Positions 9,693-18,269 of a DNA stretch of 36,425 bases are shown one piece after another. The stretch's first letter is position 1. Every line of letters begins with the position of its first letter. The translations under genes were made by a program, and so were the position numbers. The notes under the pieces were generated by a model that saw only the letters and a program-made list of their open reading frames with translations, was not told where the DNA came from and made no database searches. The DNA is from Halorubrum vacuolatum (lineage in GTDB: Archaea > Halobacteriota > Halobacteria > Halobacteriales > Haloferacaceae), in NCBI RefSeq assembly GCF_900188065.1, contig NZ_FZNQ01000024.1:1-36425 (forward strand), written 5' to 3'.

Positions 9693-10337
9693 ATGCGACT
9701 GATCGCGTTCGACTTCGACGGGACGCTCTCGGATTCGGAGATGACGGTGCTTTTGGCCGAACGCGCCGGCGTCGCCGACGAGGTGGCGGAGATCACGGAG
9801 CGGGCGATGAACGACGAATTGAGCTACGCTGAGAGCCTGTATCGACGGGCCGAGCTGCTCGGCGGGCTGGAGGAGGACGCCGTCGAGGAGGCGTACGACG
9901 CGGTCCGACTCCGTCCGGGCGCGGCGAAGCTGATCGAGCGGCTCCAGGCGGAGGGCCATCACGTCGCCGTGCTGACCGGGGGGTTCGAGCGGGGCGTGGA
10001 GCGAGCGCTGGAACGCGAGGGCGTCGAGGCCGACTCGATCGTCGCCAATCGGCTCCCGCTCGCGGACGGCGCGCTCACCGGCGAGGCCGAGGGGCCGCTC
10101 ATCGAGGGGACCAAAGACGACGCGTTGGCGGCGCTCGCGGACGACCTCGACGTGCCGATGGAGCTGACGGTGGCGATCGGCGACGGCGCGAACGACCTCC
10201 CGATGCTGGAGGTGGCCGGCCTCGCCGTCGGCTTCATGCCGAAGTCGGCGGTTCGGTCGGTCTGTGACGCCGTCGTCGCCTCCATGTTCCGCCTCGGGAA
10301 GGTGTTCGAGGGGTACGGGGTTCTCACGAAGCGGTGA
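9693..10337 (+). CDS. serB: Phosphoserine phosphatase SerB-like HAD hydrolase
   Basis: A 214-residue cytosolic HAD phosphatase. Motif I DFDGTLS has the nucleophile Asp7 and acid/base Asp9, motif II is VLTGGF, and motif IV is GDGANDLPML. The cap is helical, as in SerB, and the length is close to the usual 210. SerB removes phosphate from phosphoserine in the last step of serine synthesis, and serA is present at 33 kb, which supports the assignment. The last ~15 residues (FRLGKVFEGYG) follow the haloarchaeal pattern. A weak TATA-like CTTACAA is 26-31 bases upstream of ATG 9693. Confidence 0.88.
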   Translation: MRLIAFDFDGTLSDSEMTVLLAERAGVADEVAEITERAMNDELSYAESLYRRAELLGGLEEDAVEEAYDAVRLRPGAAKLIERLQAEGHHVAVLTGGFERGVERALEREGVEADSIVANRLPLADGALTGEAEGPLIEGTKDDALAALADDLDVPMELTVAIGDGANDLPMLEVAGLAVGFMPKSAVRSVCDAVVASMFRLGKVFEGYGVLTKR

Positions 10338-10394
10338 TCCGGACACTGCGTCGGGTCGACGGAGCCGCCGGATCCCTGACCACGATCGGGTGTC

Positions 10395-10402
10395 TTTTTA
10401 AA
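10395..10402 (+). promoter_or_regulatory. TATA box upstream of the crtY micro-ORF
   Basis: TTTTTAAA lies 25-32 bases before an ATG at 10427, not before the crtY start at 10453, which is 51-58 bases away. A leaderless transcript from this box would therefore begin on the nine-codon reading frame and not on crtY. Confidence 0.7.
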
Positions 10403-10426
10403 CGGGCTCGGGACGAACTGACGGAC

Positions 10427-10456
10427 ATGGACGTCACTGACGGGGTGGTGCCGTGA
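10427..10456 (+). CDS. Nine-codon leader frame overlapping crtY
   Basis: ATG 10427 opens the peptide MDVTDGVVP and stops with TGA at 10454-10456. This overlaps the GTG start of crtY (10453-10455) in the four-base GTGA arrangement typical of coupled genes. Its ATG is where a leaderless transcript from the TATA box at 10395 should begin, and GGTGG at 10444-10448 inside it could serve as a ribosome-binding site for crtY. Nothing shows that the peptide is made; a chance frame is possible. Confidence 0.4.
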   Translation: MDVTDGVVP

Positions 10457-11289
10457 TCCCGACCCTGACGTATCTCCAGTATCATCTCGTCTTCAGCCTC
10501 CCGGTGATACTGCTGACGTGGTATCTCGCGCCCCGATACGACCGCGTGCGACGGCGGCGGTCGGCCGTCGGGATCGTGATCCTCGTCGTCATCGCGTTTA
10601 TATACACGACCCCGTGGGGAAGCTACATGATCCGCACGGGTGTCTGGTGGTACGGCGAGGGCGCGGTCCTGTTTCGGGTCCTCTCGATCCCGCTCGGCGA
10701 GTACCTCTATTTCGCGATCCAGACGGTCATCGTCGCGTTCGTCCTCCACCGGATCGGCTTCGATCCGACGTTTCGGGAGGGCGACTTCGCGCGGGCACCA
10801 CGGATCGCCGGCGTCGTCGTCGGGATCGGGCTCTGTCTGGTGGGGCTGTGGCTCGTCACCCTCGACGCCTCCTACCGCTATCTCGGCGGGCTGATCGCGT
10901 GGGTCGGGCCGGTGCTCGCGCTACAGTGGGGCGTCGGCGGCGGCTACCTGATCCGCACCGCGCCGATGTGGCTGTCGGCGACGCTCGTGCCCTCCGTCTA
11001 CTTCTGGGTCGTCGATCGGATCGCCATCGAGATGGGGACCTGGGTGATCTCCACGGAGTTCACGACGGGCGTTACGCCGCTCGGGCTGCCGATCGAGGAG
11101 GCGCTCTTTTTCGCCTCTGCCAGCCTCATGACGGTGAACGGGCTGGTGTTGTTCGAGTGGGTGCTCGACTGGAACGATCGTCGGGAGACGGGATGGGAGG
11201 CGGTGCTCGACCGGCTCGATCCGGCGGCCGATATCGTGACCGAGCCGGTCGCGGACGGCGGTGATCGGCCGGGGACGGGGAATGGGTGA
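10453..11289 (+). CDS. crtY: Lycopene beta-cyclase (CrtYcd-type, fused)
   Basis: A 278-residue integral membrane protein with about seven hydrophobic helices. It is made of two related halves, each with the acidic cyclase signature: PLGEYLYF near residue 80 and PIEEALFF near residue 218. This is the fused archaeal form of the heterodimeric CrtYc/CrtYd lycopene cyclase, which closes both ends of lycopene to give beta-carotene. The C-terminal ~35 residues are polar and acidic. The start is GTG 10453, chosen because the protein begins there with IPTLTYLQYHLVF and no in-frame ATG precedes it. It overlaps the downstream blh gene by 8 bases, so the two are one operon. Confidence 0.93.
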   Translation: MIPTLTYLQYHLVFSLPVILLTWYLAPRYDRVRRRRSAVGIVILVVIAFIYTTPWGSYMIRTGVWWYGEGAVLFRVLSIPLGEYLYFAIQTVIVAFVLHRIGFDPTFREGDFARAPRIAGVVVGIGLCLVGLWLVTLDASYRYLGGLIAWVGPVLALQWGVGGGYLIRTAPMWLSATLVPSVYFWVVDRIAIEMGTWVISTEFTTGVTPLGLPIEEALFFASASLMTVNGLVLFEWVLDWNDRRETGWEAVLDRLDPAADIVTEPVADGGDRPGTGNG

Positions 11290-12343
11290 GCGAGACGCCG
11301 CGGCCCGCGCGGTCGACCGATGGTTCGCGCGACTGCCGGCGATCGCGTTGTTGGCGGTGCTCCCGATCGCCGCGGTGACCCCTTCGTTTCCGGTGGAGAT
11401 CGGACTGATCGCGTTCGCGCTGGGGACGCTCACGACCGGGATGGCCCACGGTGCGGTCGATCACCTCGTCCCGTTCCGGGCGGCCTCGACGTCGCTTCTC
11501 CGCTCCATCGCCGTCGTCTCCGTCGTCTACGCCGTCTTGGGTGCGGCGGTCGTCCTCGGGTTCTTTCTCGCGCCCGTCGCCGCCTTCGTCGGCTTCATCG
11601 CGCTGACGTGGCTGCACTGGGGGCAGGGGGACGTGGCCGCGCTCGCCGTCGCCGGCGTCGAACATCTCCGGACCCCGACCGAACGGGCGTTGAGCGGATT
11701 CGTGCGCGGCGGGCTCCCGATGGGCGTCCCGCTCGTCGCACAGCCAGCGGAGTATCGTCTCGTCGCGGAGTGGGTTGTCGGCTTGTTCGTCGTCGACGCC
11801 GCGGCCGCGAGCAGCGCGGTCGATCCGCTCTTTACTGATTCCGTTCGGCTCGGTGTCGGCGGCGTGATGATCGCGGCGACCCTCCTCTCGGCCGGGGTCG
11901 GGTACGTCCGCGTTCGAGGCGGCGCCTCGCGTCGTGGGTGGCTTCGGGACATTGGCGAGGTCGGCGTGTTGTGGGCGTGGTTCAGTCTCGCGGCCCCGGT
12001 GTTCGCCGTCGGCGTCTATTTCGGCGCGTGGCACGCGCTCAGACACGTCGGACGGCTGATCCTCGTTGACGAACGGGCGGCGACGGCGATGGCTCGCGGG
12101 GAGCCGCGGGTCGCGCTCGGGCGGTTCGCGCGCGACGCCGCGCCGCTCACGCTCGGCGGCTACGTCGTCGTGGGGCTCGTCGCCGTCGCGGTCCCCGCGG
12201 GGGTCGCAGACGGCGGGAGCCTCCTCGCGGTCGCGCTCGTCGCCATTGCGGCGATGACGCTCCCGCACGTCGTCGTCGTCGCGTGGCTCGACGTCGAACA
12301 GGGGATCTGGTCGGAGCGTCCATTCGGCGGGTGGATCGGCTGA
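11282..12343 (+). CDS. blh: Brp/Blh family beta-carotene 15,15'-dioxygenase
   Basis: A 353-residue polytopic membrane protein (about nine hydrophobic segments) of the Brp/Blh family, which cleaves beta-carotene into two retinal molecules. The likely iron-site histidines lie in conserved membrane segments: GMAHGAVDHLVPF, TWLHWGQGD, GAWHALRHVGR and LPHVVVVAWLD. I placed the start at ATG 11282; an in-frame start at 11261 would add seven residues inside crtY. The 8-base overlap with crtY, which makes its substrate, is strong functional context. The product retinal would serve rhodopsins, none of which is in this window. Confidence 0.93.
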   Translation: MGERDAAARAVDRWFARLPAIALLAVLPIAAVTPSFPVEIGLIAFALGTLTTGMAHGAVDHLVPFRAASTSLLRSIAVVSVVYAVLGAAVVLGFFLAPVAAFVGFIALTWLHWGQGDVAALAVAGVEHLRTPTERALSGFVRGGLPMGVPLVAQPAEYRLVAEWVVGLFVVDAAAASSAVDPLFTDSVRLGVGGVMIAATLLSAGVGYVRVRGGASRRGWLRDIGEVGVLWAWFSLAAPVFAVGVYFGAWHALRHVGRLILVDERAATAMARGEPRVALGRFARDAAPLTLGGYVVVGLVAVAVPAGVADGGSLLAVALVAIAAMTLPHVVVVAWLDVEQGIWSERPFGGWIG

Positions 12344-12401
12344 TCGATGGCGTTCCCCGGGATGTGATGATCGACGGCGGCCCCGGTGTTTCGGCGGCGG
12401 C

Positions 12402-12407
12402 TTTTAA
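12402..12407 (+). promoter_or_regulatory. TATA box of the AI-2E-family gene
   Basis: TTTTAA lies 25-30 bases before ATG 12432. This favours that start over the in-frame one at 12420. Confidence 0.6.
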
Positions 12408-12431
12408 TCCACAGCCGCCGTGGGCATCGCC

Positions 12432-13553
12432 ATGACGGACCGACGATACGTCCTCGGCGGGGCGATGGTGCTCGCGGGGGCGGCCGCGGTGTTCCTCCTC
12501 AGGGAGGTCGTCGCGACCGTCTTCTTCGCGATGACGGTCGCATACGTCCTCGGTCCCGTTCGCGAGCGGCTCCGACGACGCGGGCTTTCACGACGGCTGT
12601 CTGCCGGGCTCGCCTCGGCCCTCGCGTTCCTCGCGGTCGTGGCGCTCATCATCCCGTTCGTCGTCGTCCTCGTCGTCCGGCTCGACGAGGCGATCCGCTT
12701 TCTCGAATCGATCCCCGAGTCGGTGACGCTGTCGGCCGGCGGCTTCGAGTACACCGTCGTCACCGCGGAGGTGAGTGCGGTCGTCGTCGAGTGGCTTGTC
12801 GCCGCGACGACCGCGGTGGTCGCCGCCGCGCCGGTGCTCCTGATCAAACTCGTTCTCTTCGCGTTCGTCGTCTACGGGCTGTTGTATCACCGGTCGCGGA
12901 CGCGTCGGGCGGTCCTCGCGCTCGTGCCGGTCGGCCACCGTGACCTCGCGGAGGCGCTTCACGATCGCGCGAGCGAGACGCTTTATGGCCTCTACGTCGT
13001 GCAGGTGGCGACCGGCGCGGCGACGTTTCTGCTCGCGCTCCCGGTGTTCATCCTCTTCGGCTATCCCTCGCCGATCGCGTTGGCGACGCTCGCCGGCATC
13101 CTCCAGTTCATCCCGGTGCTCGGGCCGAGCGTGCTCGTCGTCGGACTCACGCTGTATGAGGTCGCCCTCGGCGATGTCGCCGGCGCGGTCGGGATCCTCG
13201 TCGTCGGCGGGGCCGTGATCGCGGCGACGCCGGACATCCTTATTCGGCCACGACTGGCCTCCGAGACGGCCGCGTTGCCCTCGACGCTGTATTTCATCGG
13301 CTTCGTCGGCGGGGTGCTCACCGTCGGGCCGATCGGTATCATCGCCGGCCCGCTCGTCGTCGCCATCGTCGCCGAGTTGGCGACCCGGCTCTCGGGCGAA
13401 TTAAACCTGATCCGGGTGGAGGAGGAAGCGGGTGAGGCCGAATCGACGGCGGTGGATACTGCTGACCGCGGCGAGCCATCAGATACCGTCGACCGCGACG
13501 ATCCAACAGGTGCCGCCAACCGCGACGATCCAAGCGGCCACGGGGCGCATTGA
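12432..13553 (+). CDS. AI-2E family transporter (PerM/UPF0118)
   Basis: A 373-residue membrane protein. Two N-terminal helices (about 8-40), a further pair at 55-85, a more polar stretch, and a block of hydrophobic helices at about 145-320 follow the AI-2E/PerM plan. The segment GILQFIPVLGPSVLVVGL near residue 230 is the family's best-known region. Members export signals, ions or small solutes; the substrate here is unknown. The last ~50 residues are a hydrophilic acidic tail with loosely repeated TADRGEP, TVDRDDP and AANRDDP units, ending before uvrB. Start chosen by the TATA box at 12402. Confidence 0.88.
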   Translation: MTDRRYVLGGAMVLAGAAAVFLLREVVATVFFAMTVAYVLGPVRERLRRRGLSRRLSAGLASALAFLAVVALIIPFVVVLVVRLDEAIRFLESIPESVTLSAGGFEYTVVTAEVSAVVVEWLVAATTAVVAAAPVLLIKLVLFAFVVYGLLYHRSRTRRAVLALVPVGHRDLAEALHDRASETLYGLYVVQVATGAATFLLALPVFILFGYPSPIALATLAGILQFIPVLGPSVLVVGLTLYEVALGDVAGAVGILVVGGAVIAATPDILIRPRLASETAALPSTLYFIGFVGGVLTVGPIGIIAGPLVVAIVAELATRLSGELNLIRVEEEAGEAESTAVDTADRGEPSDTVDRDDPTGAANRDDPSGHGAH

Positions 13554-13637
13554 AACGCACGGGGAAGTTCGCAGCGAAAAGTCACCGACGCCCGCGGGCG
13601 CGCCGCTCAAGTGGCTGGACCGTCTACACCGCCCATC

Positions 13638-15692
<2,055 letters not shown>

Positions 15693-15785
15693 CGCTCCGC
15701 GCGGCGACCCGCATGGAGGCGCCGATTATCGGCGCGTGTAACGCGTAGCGGGGAGTTTTTCAGGACCCGGCGCTGACCGCGGCCA

Positions 15786-16307
15786 ATGAAGCGTCGTGGC
15801 GTCGTGATCGGAACCCTCGCCGTCGCTACGGCCGGGTGTGTCGACCGCATCCACGACGTCGCCGCCTCCACCCCACGCGATATCGACGTGCGGAGTCGAT
15901 ATTTCGAGACGGATCCCCTCGTCGAGTCAGAAAGCATCGTGAGCGCGCCCATGGACGTCGAGACCCACGCACGGGCGTACACGGGTGCGGAGACCGCTAC
16001 CGACGCGATGGTCGATGACGCGGAGGCCGCCCGCGAGTTCGTCACGGAGACGGCGTTCGTCGATGACGGCGGCGACGCGGTCTTGCTCGTCGCACAGCGA
16101 CTGGCCCCGCCATCCGTCGACTTCCGGCTCGCCTCCGTGAGTCGCACGGGGGAACACGCGCTGCGTATCTCGGCCAGCGAGGTCGGGACCCGGCACGAGG
16201 AGGATCCGGTGGCGCACACGCTGTTCATCAGGCTGGCGGACGAGCGGGGGCCGCCGGAACGGGTGACCGTCTCCGTGAGCGGCGACCGGGCATCGGTTAC
16301 CGTTTGA
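15786..16307 (+). CDS. Putative lipoprotein of unknown function
   Basis: A 173-residue protein that starts MKRRGVVIGTLAVATAGC. The double arginine, short hydrophobic run and Cys18 in a lipobox-like ATAGC suggest export, possibly by the Tat route, and lipid attachment at Cys18. The mature part is acidic with beta-type hydrophobic alternation and no family that I recognise. A T-rich GAGTTTTT element sits 24-32 bases before ATG 15786. It probably faces the cell exterior; function unknown. Confidence 0.7.
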   Translation: MKRRGVVIGTLAVATAGCVDRIHDVAASTPRDIDVRSRYFETDPLVESESIVSAPMDVETHARAYTGAETATDAMVDDAEAAREFVTETAFVDDGGDAVLLVAQRLAPPSVDFRLASVSRTGEHALRISASEVGTRHEEDPVAHTLFIRLADERGPPERVTVSVSGDRASVTV

Positions 16308-16381
16308 AGCACGCACCAGCAAGGGACCAATAACGAGGAGGAGAGCCATGGCGGCGAGAAGTCGGAACCATCTGCCGGACC

Positions 16382-16388
16382 TATTTAA
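16382..16388 (+). promoter_or_regulatory. TATA-like box of the 16413 gene
   Basis: TATTTAA lies 25-31 bases before ATG 16413, which supports this start and a leaderless transcript. Confidence 0.6.
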
Positions 16389-16412
16389 CTCCAGGCGACC
16401 CGTCCGATCCGT

Positions 16413-16991
16413 ATGGTCACCCTTCCTCGTCGCGTGCGTGGCGCGATGTTCGTGGCGCTTGCGGTGGGTTTTTTAGCGGGGCCGTTTCTGTTGCGGGCGG
16501 CTGCCGTGCCGATGTCGACTCCGACGGTCGCCGAACCGGGATCGTTGCTCGCGCTCGCCGCGCCCGCAAGCGTCGCCGCCGGGGCCATCCTACTCGTCTC
16601 GGGTGGGTCTGCGCTGTCCGGACGAGCGCTCGCACCGCGTTGGAGCCTCGTCGCCCCGGCAATCGGCGTCGCGGTCGGGATAGGGTTCGGCGTCAGTGGA
16701 TCGACGGAGGGACTGGATCCGGCGACCCTCTCCTCGCTGGATCTCGGCGTCCTGCTTTCGGGCGTGACATCGTTCGTCATCGGCGGCGCGCTCGTCGGTG
16801 CCGCGCTTGCGCCGGTCGTCCTCGGCTCATTAAAAGGGGATACCGTGACGCTGCTTGCTGGGACTGTTCTCGTTCTCGCCAGCATCGCGTTGACGCCCGC
16901 GGCCGCGTTTGCGACCCTCGCCGGACTCCTCGGTGGCGGCGTCGCCATCGCGTTGCTCTGGGCAGCCGGTGACAACAGCTGGCGCCCCTGA
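16413..16991 (+). CDS. Polytopic membrane protein of unknown function
   Basis: A 192-residue, Ala/Gly/Leu/Val-rich protein with about five to six hydrophobic segments (near 10-32, 44-65, 72-92, 108-140, 145-165 and 168-186) and very short loops. I do not recognise a family. It stands alone: the lipoprotein gene ends 105 bases upstream, and the region downstream is the AT-richer leader of nrdB. The TATA-like box at 16382 supports ATG 16413. Confidence 0.7.
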   Translation: MVTLPRRVRGAMFVALAVGFLAGPFLLRAAAVPMSTPTVAEPGSLLALAAPASVAAGAILLVSGGSALSGRALAPRWSLVAPAIGVAVGIGFGVSGSTEGLDPATLSSLDLGVLLSGVTSFVIGGALVGAALAPVVLGSLKGDTVTLLAGTVLVLASIALTPAAAFATLAGLLGGGVAIALLWAAGDNSWRP

Positions 16992-17086
16992 GGTCGTGTT
17001 AGGATGAGTCCTGCACCGTTCGATCCATTACAACGGTGTCCGTTCGCCATTATCTAAATCAAGCTTGTTCTACTGCAATCTTGTTG

Positions 17087-17097
17087 GTAATAATTAA
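17087..17097 (+). promoter_or_regulatory. Candidate TATA element of the nrdBA operon
   Basis: The stretch GGTAATAATTAAGGG is the most AT-rich part of the 249-base gap before nrdB and the best promoter candidate. It would give a leader of roughly 120 bases, unusual in this window where most genes look leaderless. Just upstream are a CAAGCTTG palindrome (17060-17067) and two similar nine-mers, AAGCTTGTT and AATCTTGTT, which could be regulator sites. Inference only. Confidence 0.4.
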
Positions 17098-17218
17098 GGG
17101 GATAGAGTGGGTCACAGGTGATACGGTTCGCTTCAGATTCGCGGCCGCGTCCGGTGGGGACGATTCGGGCACCAGGTGCCTCGTGCTCACGCGGGTCGAC
17201 GACGTACAAAGGATACCA

Positions 17219-17248
17219 ATGAAACACACGGTGACAACGAATGAGTAA
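17219..17248 (+). CDS. Nine-codon frame overlapping the nrdB start
   Basis: ATG 17219 opens MKHTVTTNE and stops with TAA at 17246-17248, overlapping the nrdB ATG (17241) as ATGAGTAA. It contains GGTGA at 17230-17234, the ribosome-binding site of nrdB. It is the tail of a longer open frame from 17036, but only this last ATG is well placed for coupling. Translation is not shown. Confidence 0.3.
   Translation: MKHTVTTNE
17230..17234 (+). promoter_or_regulatory. Ribosome-binding site of nrdB
   Basis: GGTGA, complementary to the archaeal 16S 3' end (CACCUCC), ends six bases before ATG 17241. It fits a transcript with a leader and fixes the nrdB start. Confidence 0.55.
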
Positions 17249-18269
17249 GGGTAAACCTTCGAGCCCACAGGCTGATGCAGGCATAGAAACGGACACGGAC
17301 ATCTTCGAGGAGCGAACACAACTCAAACCCTACGAGTACAGGGACTTTCTCGACTACGTCGAGGCGATTCGAAACAGCTACTGGGTGCATACCGAGTTCA
17401 ACTTCGAGGGTGACGTGCAGGATTACAAGGTCAACACAACCGCCGCCGAGAGGACGGTCATCAAGCGGACCATGTTGGCCATCGCCCAGATCGAGGTGCA
17501 GGTGAAGACGTTCTGGTCGGACATCTACGAGGAGATGCCCAAAGCCGAGATCGGCAGTGTGGGCATGACCTTCGCGGAGAGCGAAGTCCGGCACATGGAT
17601 GCCTACAGCCACCTCCTTGATGTACTCGGGATTACGGACGACTTCGAACAGGTGACCGAAGAGCCGGCGATCACGGCCCGTATCGAATATCTGGATGCGT
17701 ACCTGCAGCGGGCGAAACGCGACGACAAACGGGAGTACGTGATGAGCATCCTGCTTTTCAGTACGTTCATCGAGCACGTCTCGCTGTTCAGCCAGTTCCT
17801 TATCATGACGAGCTTCGACAAGCACGAAAAGAAGTTCAAGGGGATCGCGAACGCCGTCGAGGCAACCAGCAAGGAGGAACAGATCCACGGCCTGTTCGGC
17901 GTCGAACTCGTCGAGACCATTCGGGAGGAGAACCCGGATCTCTTCGATGAGGACTTCGAGGAGGAGGTCACGCAGGCGTGCCAGCAGGCGTACGAGGCCG
18001 AAACCGAGATCCTCGATTGGATATTTGAAGACGGCGAGCTGGCGTTCCTACCCAGAGAGCACGTCGACGCGTTCCTTCGGGACCGGTTCAATCGGAGCCT
18101 CGAAAACGTCGGCGTCGATCCGATCTTCGAGACAGACGCCGACCTGCTTGAAGAGACACGCTGGTTCGATGAGGACATCATGATGACGAAGGATAACGAC
18201 TTCTTCAGCAAGCGATCCACCACGTACAACAAACACACCCAGAGCGTCACCGCGGAGGATATGTTCTAA
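17241..18269 (+). CDS. nrdB: Ribonucleotide reductase class I small subunit (R2)
   Basis: A 342-residue ferritin-like radical-generating subunit. The dimetal ligands can be placed as Glu85 (QIEVQVK), Glu115 and His118 (SEVRH), Glu178 (FIEHVSLF), and Glu213 with His216 (EEQIH). Tyr122 follows in RHMDAY at the position of the radical tyrosine, so a tyrosyl-radical type is more likely than the Phe-bearing class Ic. The first ligand appears to be Glu rather than the common Asp. The C-terminal tail, ending SVTAEDMF, would dock on NrdA. No ATP-cone is present. The stop TAA touches the ATG of nrdA directly. Serine is written mostly with AGC or AGT, unlike neighbouring genes that use TCG and TCC, which suggests transfer. 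Confidence 0.95.
   Translation: MSKGKPSSPQADAGIETDTDIFEERTQLKPYEYRDFLDYVEAIRNSYWVHTEFNFEGDVQDYKVNTTAAERTVIKRTMLAIAQIEVQVKTFWSDIYEEMPKAEIGSVGMTFAESEVRHMDAYSHLLDVLGITDDFEQVTEEPAITARIEYLDAYLQRAKRDDKREYVMSILLFSTFIEHVSLFSQFLIMTSFDKHEKKFKGIANAVEATSKEEQIHGLFGVELVETIREENPDLFDEDFEEEVTQACQQAYEAETEILDWIFEDGELAFLPREHVDAFLRDRFNRSLENVGVDPIFETDADLLEETRWFDEDIMMTKDNDFFSKRSTTYNKHTQSVTAEDMF
18254..18259 (+). promoter_or_regulatory. Ribosome-binding site of nrdA
   Basis: GGAGGA inside the last codons of nrdB, ten bases before ATG 18270. It supports translation of nrdA from the nrdB transcript. Confidence 0.6.

Noticed and set aside
11126-12268. 380-codon minus-strand frame antisense to blh
   Set aside because: The product is Arg/Asp/Pro-rich with no fold-like pattern, whereas blh on the other strand shows its conserved histidine motifs.
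17036-17218. Longer frame (70 codons) ending at the nrdB start
   Set aside because: It crosses the likely promoter of nrdB and has no protein-like pattern; only its last nine codons are placed to matter.
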